A stretch of 64,000 bases of DNA from Coniochaeta sp. PMI_546 (Eukaryota; Ascomycota; Sordariomycetes; Coniochaetales; Coniochaetaceae). Within the stretch, counting starts at the first letter, position 1. Each line of letters begins with the position of its first letter. Shown here piece after piece: positions 57,245-64,000 of the stretch. The notes beneath the pieces are model-generated. The model was not told the DNA's origin, searched no databases, and worked only from the letters and a program-made list of their open reading frames with translations. The stretch lies in assembly GCA_021432605.1 (NCBI GenBank), contig MU271149.1:1302001-1366000 (forward strand), in the 5' to 3' direction. The translations under genes and the position numbers were made by a program.

Positions 57245-60200
57245 CTACGGCGACGATAAATTGGGCGGTTTGCTCAGCGCCTCGAATCCAGCTAGCACAT
57301 CTTTGTCAATATTGACAAGCCACTCCTGCTCAAACCTCTGCTGGCCGCCAGCCCTCTGCACCAGACCCTGCAGCGTGGTGTTGACGAATACGTGCGCGTT
57401 GATAGTGTGCACAGGGTCGGCCGCAGCTATTGCTCTCTCAACCACGTCGATAGGAGTCTCGAACTCGTTGGGCTCGAGAGCTAGGGATGTCCTGACCAGG
57501 GAATCTCCGTCAATCGTGTCCATTCCGTAGCGCAATTCAGTCCGCACACTCGTCCACATTGACAGGAAGTCCTGAAGCTTCTCCAGAACCAGCTCTTGCA
57601 CAAGACCTGGCAGCTCGCACAGGCGTGTGAGGGCAAGGCAAGAGAGCTTTCCTCGTTCGAGATCGGCCAGGTAGTCGAAGCTAGCGAACCACTCGGACAG
57701 CAACCATGTCCAGGGCTGAGGAAATTCTGCGTCATTCGAGAACCTGGCTAGGTTGTCGACGAAAGCCGCCGGCTCGGCGAGTGCTAGACGTGCCAAGATG
57801 GCGAAATAGCTCTTCTCGACGACAGTGTTAATCCGTCGAGAGACCTTGTTCGGGCCCACGGTCTGATTAGACTGGAAAGCGTTGTACAGGTCTGACAAAA
57901 TCTTCCTGATAAGATGTATCTCGGTCATATCTTGAAAGACGACAGAAACGCCTTGGGCTCCTCCCAAGGCCTCTGCTTGCCGAATGAGCAGCTCAATACT
58001 TTTTGTGCCTCCGTCAAGCTGTTCCCGGCTCTTGGAGTTGAGAGTGCCAGCCAACTCTCTCAAGGCTGACTGACGCAAGTCGTCGTTAAGGAGATCTTGT
58101 GGCGAAAGTATGATATAGTCTCTGACGATTTCCAAGCACTCCTTGGACACATTTGTGTCGTATTGGAGAAGTGGAAGAGCTAAAGAAGCCAGTGACCTAA
58201 GCTCGTCCACGAGGGGTGGACTGCTCATTTGCAGGATGGATTTCCACAATTCGACAGATTCTTCTAAGAGGTGGAGGTGAAGAGCCGATTCCGGGTTCAA
58301 GGCCTCTCGCAATAGTGGTACCATCAAGTTCTGGAACTTCTGTGAGTCCTCCTTCATCGACATGACAAGGGCAGTTGTTATGGCCAAGACGGACTGCTTC
58401 AGCATGTATTCTTCACCTTCTGCAAGGTCCCATAGTTGCGGAAGAATAGACATTATCCCATCGCCGAACTGTGAGACATGCTTATCCATACGTGAGACGA
58501 TCACGCGCATGGTCTCTAGTATTGCCAATTTAGTCTCGTCGTTCGATGTCTCCTTGAGCAAGTCAATCAGATTTGTGAACATATCCGAGGCATAAGGGAG
58601 AAAAGCGTCTCCGCTGAACTCGTAGTCATCAGCAACGAGCTTGAACTGCCGAGCAGCGGTGATGCGAACCACATCGTCGTTGATCTTGTCAGCTGGGTTC
58701 ATGAAATGGCGGAATATGTCGTAGACGACCGTCCTGTTGGCAGTATTTATCTTGACCGTAACCCACTGACTGATCAAGATGGCAATTCGGCGACGAAGAA
58801 GCTTTGCGTAAGGGTCTTGGATTTGCGCATCCCGGACTAATGTGGAGGTGAGAAAGCTGTCAAAATCGAAAAGCTCATGGATGGTCGGTGCAGCACAGCC
58901 CATAGCTGTATAGATAGCTTCCTTCTCCACGATAGTTGACTCGACTTTGGTGACAGTGTCGAAGTAGGTAAGAAGCGGTTGTGCCAGTATGTCCTTGTAG
59001 TGTATGATGAGATCGAGAAACACACGCTCCGAGCAGGGCCTGACTTCCCACTCCCAAGCCTCTCCTTGATCACGTTCCTGTACTTCCCAGTCTTCGGGGT
59101 TATCCTCCCAGGCCTCGAGATCGGACTGCCTGAAGATAAACAGCTTTGTAACGATAACATTCACGACTTGAATCACAAAGTCGCTTGTCAGCAAGTTGTC
59201 CCTCAAAAACTCAACAGCCTCTTGCTCTTCCCGCTTCATTTCTTCGCTCTTATACTTGAAGCTCTGTGCAGGTCGGAATACTATCGCGATGCAACTCCTG
59301 AGCAATAAAAGGCCTTTTAGAGCAAGCCTCTCTTGAAGAGGGCCTTCCATCTTCGACTTGGGCCCGTCGAGCCCCTGACTCGTGGTCTGTTTGATGCCCC
59401 CAGACTTCTCGAAAACATCGGCGAAATCGGCAACCAGGCCCCAGTAGGCACGCACAAGTGGCAGCGAGTTTGGCAGAAGAGCAAAACTGGCCGGATGTGA
59501 ATCTGCCATCTGTATGTGCAGTTTGGTGAACTGGAGTAGATGTTTCCCTACCACATCTTGATAAGGAAAAGGGATTGGGGAGTCGGCCCTCACATATACC
59601 AGGAACTGATCAAACTGAGTTTGCGAGATACCCCAAAATTGTTGCACCATGGTGTCACTGTGTGGCCTCTCGTAGCCTGCGCTGAGAAGGCGGCGCAAGA
59701 TTTTCAGAGCGGTCAGGCTGTCCTGCATGGCGAGATCCGCATCGTCCTCATCGCCGCGGCCTTTGGTCAAAAATTCTACCCAGTACGCCGTCTTCTCGAT
59801 GTAGATCTCTCCGAGCAACTGAACCAACTCGGGTGTTACAGATTGGAGTGATGTCTGTGACCGGCGTAACCGAGCCGTGCTCAGCTCTTTGACGACGTGA
59901 AGCAGGACGGTCAAAGCACCCAGGAGCTGTTGCTGGATTCCAGTGCTCGTGGCCCTTATTATGTTTGTTAAAGTAGATACGGCATCGGGCCAGTTTTGGG
60001 GGTAGTCGATCCTAACAACCTTGGCGACGAGAAGTGCATTGTGAAGCACGAAGGGGGGGTGTTCCTCATCAACGGAGCCCTGGAAGAGCCTCGATCGGAT
60101 GAATTCCTTTTCTTGTGGCAGTAGCGCATTCTTAGAGGAAGACTGTCTCCAGTACTTGTCGACGCCGTTCTTGAGGTGGAGAATTGCGAGATATCGGATG

Positions 60201-60455
60201 TCTTGCGGTATAGATTTGTCGAGGAAGATAGTCTGTGTGGTTTTCATGTTAGAACCGGCAGTCCGACCAACCGACTATATGACCTACCTGTAGAGAAGAG
60301 AGGAAGTCCTTGTGGGAGTACCATTCTGTTAGTTGTTGGCCAGCAGCCTGTCTCTCGGCGTTGTTGGTGGACGACTGAGCGGCCTGCAAGGCGCGCACCA
60401 ACTCCTGGAGACTCAACGGAGCCGCCTCGCCTGGCACTTCCACAGCGAAGTTCAT
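57245..60455 (-). CDS. KAP120: importin-beta family karyopherin Kap120 / importin-11 type
   Basis: Kap120 is a nuclear transport receptor that binds Ran-GTP and imports cargo, including factors tied to ribosome assembly. The model is complement(join(57245-60232, 60288-60455)), about 1051 residues, typical for the family. The 55-nt intron (GTAGGT...CACAG) lies in phase 0 and joins DFLSSLQ|TIFLDKSIPQDIRY. The importin-beta N-terminal Ran-binding region spans about 15-100: LRALQ-like helix, AAGQQLTEWYS, then RYLAILHLKNGVDKYWR. The rest is all-helical HEAT-like repeat (for example VLLHVVKELSTARLRRSQTS, ARLRR being a helpful family mark). The start MNFAVEVPGEAAPLSLQ is the first ATG that leaves the importin start intact. 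It is divergent from the P450 gene. Confidence 0.88.
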
Positions 60456-61486
60456 CACCGCCGACTCCACAGAGGAGAGCCAAGTCCACGATAGAAGGTA
60501 TCGAGTTCTGTATTGTACCGCGTGTACCAAAAGCTACTATGTCTAGAGTCTAGTGGCACGATCGCTCGGGTTCGTTGGTGGTTGGGTGGTGAAGCTCTGG
60601 TGGGTCTTGTGTTGGAGGGGTACTGAGGGTGTGGATCTTTCAGCCTGGGGTGGTCTTAGCCTTATCTGAGATAAGGGACTGAGCACCACATATCCCCATA
60701 TCTCTGGGCGATGCCAAATCCAACTTCCTTCAACCAAGCCGTTTACTTTGAAGCAAACAGGCTCACTTAGCTCGTCCTGTCTGTCTCGTGCAATCATTGC
60801 CACCAACATCGTTCTCCCGTGATGAAAATGTCTGCATAGTGCTGCATTATCCATCTACATCTTCGTACATAATGATATCTGAACTTGACGCAGGATCAAC
60901 AGTTGCAGCGAGACGCGTCAACATGATTCGCCCACGTTGATGAGCCGGACCACGGTGGAAGCACGAGTTGCAGGACGCTTCTCCTCAATGGGGAGCCGCA
61001 CCGTTGTCCGTCGGAGGGGTTGATGCAACCTTGTCCTCCGTCCGCCGTGAACACAAAATGGATGTGACGTCCCCGTGGAGCGGAAAGTTGTGCGGCGTGC
61101 TGCCTGTGCTTGGTTCGTCCGGATCCTTTACTTCTATCAGCGACTAGCTGCAGGCATCCTATCCGCTTTCTCGGGATTCACGGAGAAAGACAGACGGAAC
61201 TCAGCTTCGACAGCAATTCGCCGTGTGTGGTGCTGCAAGGACCTGCCACTATGGAGCAAAAGCTGCGTCTCGTCCCATACATGACAGCTCATCAGACCTT
61301 CCGGAGGCAGGGGTGTCGCTAATACTCCGTTGTGCGGTGAAAAGCAGGATATTTCCTCTCTGCCCTGCCCCATCATCCTATCTTCGTCTCAACTCTTCTC
61401 AGCTACTGTGGCCGGATTCACAACCGTGTATAGCATCGCCAATTAGTAGCCTTCGTCACACGAAGGCATCTGTATCAGCGTACAAG
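60456..61486. promoter_or_regulatory. divergent region KAP120 / P450
   Basis: 1.0 kb between two outward-facing starts. It holds the leader of KAP120 and the P450 promoter. An ORF at 61223-61645 (+) overlaps the P450 first exon in another frame and is a shadow. Confidence 0.45.
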
Positions 61487-63131
61487 ATGGCCTCATCGAA
61501 GCTTTGGGGGGGATTTCTCAACAATCTGACCATTACGAATGTGGCTCTTGCAATAGTGGCTTTTGTAAGCGTTTCTTGGAAGTCCGAGCATCTGCCCCTG
61601 ACCGCTCGTGGCAGGGCTTCATATCAGAACCCAAACTCACATTGATTAGTGTATCCTCCTGCCTGCCTACTACTTCATCTACAATGTCTATTTCCACCCG
61701 TTGGCCGGCATTCCTGGTCCCAAACTCTACGCAGCCTTCGACATGATGAAGGTAAAAGAGCAGATGAAAGGTACGATCGTCTGGACCATTACCGAGTTGC
61801 ACGAGAAGTATGGGCCTGTCGTGCGTATAGCCCCCAATGAAGTCACATTCATCTCTGCCAAGGCCTGGTCCGACATCTACGGTAACAGGGGCGGCTACCC
61901 ACTACCGACCGCGGAAGCCTACGGCGTGCACGAGAAGGACTTCTTCGGCGCCCTTAGCCTCCTCTGGGTCGGTGACGCTACCCAACATGCCCGCCACCGC
62001 AAGGTCCTGAGCCCCGCGTTCTCTGACAAGTCCCTCCGCGACCAGGAGCCGCTCATCCGCCAGTACGTCGACCTGCTGGTGCAGCGGCTGACAGAGCGCA
62101 AAGACGAACCCGTTGACCTCTGGGCATGGCTAAACTACACTACGTTCGACCTAATCGGCGACCTGACCTTTGGCGAGCCGTTTGGCTGTCTCCAGGAAGC
62201 CAAGTTTCACCCTTGGATTGCCTTCGTCTTCAGCCGCCTGAAGATGATGATGTACGGACAGATCATGATTACCCTCGGCGCCATTGGAACCTTTATCACC
62301 CTCCTCGTCCCGAAGCGTGTCAAGAACGAAGCCCTTGACCACATCGCCTTCACCAAAGCCAAGGTCAACGGCCGACTTGAGCGTCAAACCCAGCGGCCCG
62401 ACTTTATGTCACAGATTCTTAGCCAGACGGCCATCGGATCCAAGCAGAAACTCGACGGCACCGGCATCTCCGAGCCGGAACTATATGCTGACTCCAACAT
62501 CCTCATCATGGCCGGCTCCGAGACCTCTGCTACCCTCATGGCGGCACTTTTCTACCACCTTCTCGTCACACCACGAGCTCTCAGTCGTCTAACACATGAG
62601 ATTCGCGCAACCTTCCCACGCGAGTCAGACATCAACTTCCAGTCCGTCTCGCGCTCGTCCTACCTCCTAGCCGTCATCAACGAAGGACTTCGGAGCCACC
62701 CTCCGCTGCCTGTAGGCATCTCCCGCGTGACCCGTCCTGAAGGCGCCATGATCGACGGGCACTTCGTGACTGGCGGGGTGGCCGTGCATGTCCCGCACTG
62801 GGCTTGCTACCACAACAGCAAGAACTTCCGGGATGCGTACGAATTTGTGCCCGAGAGGTGGCTGGAGGATGACGCTGCCGCCGCTGAGCGGTACAAGGAT
62901 GACAACAAGGCTGCGTTCCAGCCGTTTAGTATTGGCAATCGGAACTGTCTTGGTCGCAGCCTGGCTATCATGGAGACACGGCTGATTCTGACGCGGTTGT
63001 TGTGGAATTTTGATATTGAGCTTATGCCTGAGAGTTCCAACTGGGCGCATCAGAAGGTGTTTATGCTTTACGAGAAGAAGCCTATGTGGGTTCGGGTTAC
63101 GCCTGTTAAGAGGGACGGGGTCGAAACTTGA
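61487..63131 (+). CDS. cytochrome P450 monooxygenase (CYP65-like)
   Basis: A microsomal heme monooxygenase. The model is join(61487-61564, 61650-63131), 519 residues. The 85-nt intron (GTAAGC...GATTAG) joins LAIVAF|CILLPAYYFIYN in phase 0, completing the N-terminal membrane anchor. The Pro-rich hinge PLAGIPGPKLY follows. The I-helix AGSETSAT, the K-helix ExxR in INEGLRSHPPLP, the PERW segment (FVPERWL) and the heme loop FSIGNRNCLGR with its Cys are all present, so it should be active. The general pattern is of the CYP65 group, which includes secondary-metabolite oxidases such as isotrichodermin C-15 hydroxylase. No synthase or other cluster gene is in view, so a substrate cannot be inferred. 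A partner cluster could lie beyond the right edge. Confidence 0.88.
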
Positions 63132-63763
63132 ATGGAATAGGGGATGGCATCGAGTCTTGGTGTTCAAGTCAAAGGGTGGCAGGCCTGTGAGGCTGGACTC
63201 TGCGACTGTTTCGGTTCGGCTGTTGCAGCGGTGGGTCAGGACATGAGGCCTGGAGTTGTGGCGAACTGTCTACTAGAAGGGCGAGTCTTTGGTGGTAGAG
63301 GACATTTTCGTTCACATTGCCCTCTCTTGTCGTTTTGCAAAGCGCTTGTCGCCGTATATTCTCTAATCGTGAGAGTGACTCGAGACGGGAAGTTCTGCGC
63401 ATTGGCCGGGAGATCTTCCAGACGTGGTGAGCGGACCGCCACATGATAGGGCCCCCTTCCCCCGGAAGAGATGTCTGGACACCGAATGGCTGATCTGTCC
63501 GTTCGATTCCTGTCTGAAGTCCGTTCCTTGCTTTCACTTTCCATCTTCCCCGTCCTTTTCTTAGAATGCAAAGCTCGTCTTCGTCTTACAAAATTGATAG
63601 CTGCGTTTCTTTATATCATGTCCATGTTCGACTTGAGGCCTCGCACGTATAATGGCCTTTCCAGTGCTCTTAAATTACCACGCGAACCATGGCGGATATT
63701 AGCGTTCACTGTTATGGTCATAGAGAATCATCATAGCCATCTGACTTCGCACCCGACAAGACA
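63132..63763. other. intergenic region right of the P450 gene
   Basis: 3' flanks of the P450 gene and of the small - strand ORF. Overlapping ORFs on both strands here show no protein character. Confidence 0.4.
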
Positions 63764-63961
63764 TCAACGGCCACCAAGCAAGGCCGCCAACCCAGCCAAC
63801 CCAGCACCAGTAACCATACCGACGCGCCCCAAATTTAGCACGCCCCAGTGATCAACCAAATACTTTGTCGTCTCCTCCTTCCTTAAGAGCACCTCATCCG
63901 CCTCATCCATGACACTCACGGCTGCCGTCTTTTCTTCGAGCTCCCGCTCCGTCGGCGTCAT
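63764..63961 (-). CDS. small hypothetical protein with a C-terminal Gly-rich hydrophobic segment
   Basis: The ORF has 65 residues. The first half is charged and helical (MTPTERELEEKTAAVSVMDE); the second half is hydrophobic and Gly/Ala-rich (GRVGMVTGAGLAGLAALLGG), like a tail-anchored or small mitochondrial membrane protein. The contrast in composition suggests a real gene. It lies 39 nt from the window edge, so promoter or upstream exons cannot be judged. Not recognised. Confidence 0.45.
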   Translation of the reverse strand: MTPTERELEEKTAAVSVMDEADEVLLRKEETTKYLVDHWGVLNLGRVGMVTGAGLAGLAALLGGR

Positions 63962-64000
63962 GATTAACTTAGTATAGAGGCCTGGGCTGAGACAGAGAGC

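Overview
This is nuclear DNA from a filamentous ascomycete (Pezizomycotina, most likely a Sordariomycete). The genes carry short GT...AG introns of about 50-130 nt with CTRAC-like branch sites, and both strands are used. Several gene families are typical of this group: a Mdm12 with a long insert, a large FYVE-containing Fab1, a Pal1-type morphogenesis protein, a CTF1-like Zn2Cys6 regulator, DUF3176 and a CYP65-like P450. All calls come from reading the sequence and from remembered family features. No database search was run, and exon joins were checked only for splice sites and reading phase.

Layout. 0.5-31.6 kb is a compact housekeeping block: ERO1 (+), USB1 (-), a Pal1 protein (+), an ACSF3-like acyl-CoA ligase (-) divergent from a BolA protein (+), a large possibly telomeric protein (-) divergent from FAB1 (+), MDM12 (+), VPS28 (-) divergent from a ZZ/EF-hand membrane protein (+), and an agmatinase (-). 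31.6-49.2 kb is gene-poor and has a different texture. It holds a SET-domain gene split by an outsized 1.79-kb intron full of decayed coding pieces, a secreted Thr/Val-rich protein, what look like remains of a LysM gene, and an F-box/Cys-rich protein. 49.2-64 kb is gene-bearing again: a CTF1-like Zn2Cys6 factor (-), a DUF3176 membrane protein (-), the importin KAP120 (-), a cytochrome P450 (+) and a small ORF (-) at the right edge.

Functional themes. Several genes in the left block serve ER, mitochondrial and endolysosomal homeostasis: ERO1 (disulfide formation), MDM12 (ER-mitochondria tether), FAB1 and VPS28 (vacuole and multivesicular bodies). The ACSF3-like ligase and the BolA protein share one 630-bp divergent promoter, and both can be tied to mitochondrial lipoate supply. 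The middle block looks like an accessory compartment where elements insert and genes decay.

No CRISPR array, rRNA, convincing tRNA or intact transposon was seen. No strong case for a wholly new system was found. The best leads are the SET-gene intron, the possible shelterin TPP1-like gene, the in-frame ORFs behind the ZZ/EF-hand gene and the ACSF3/BolA divergent pair.
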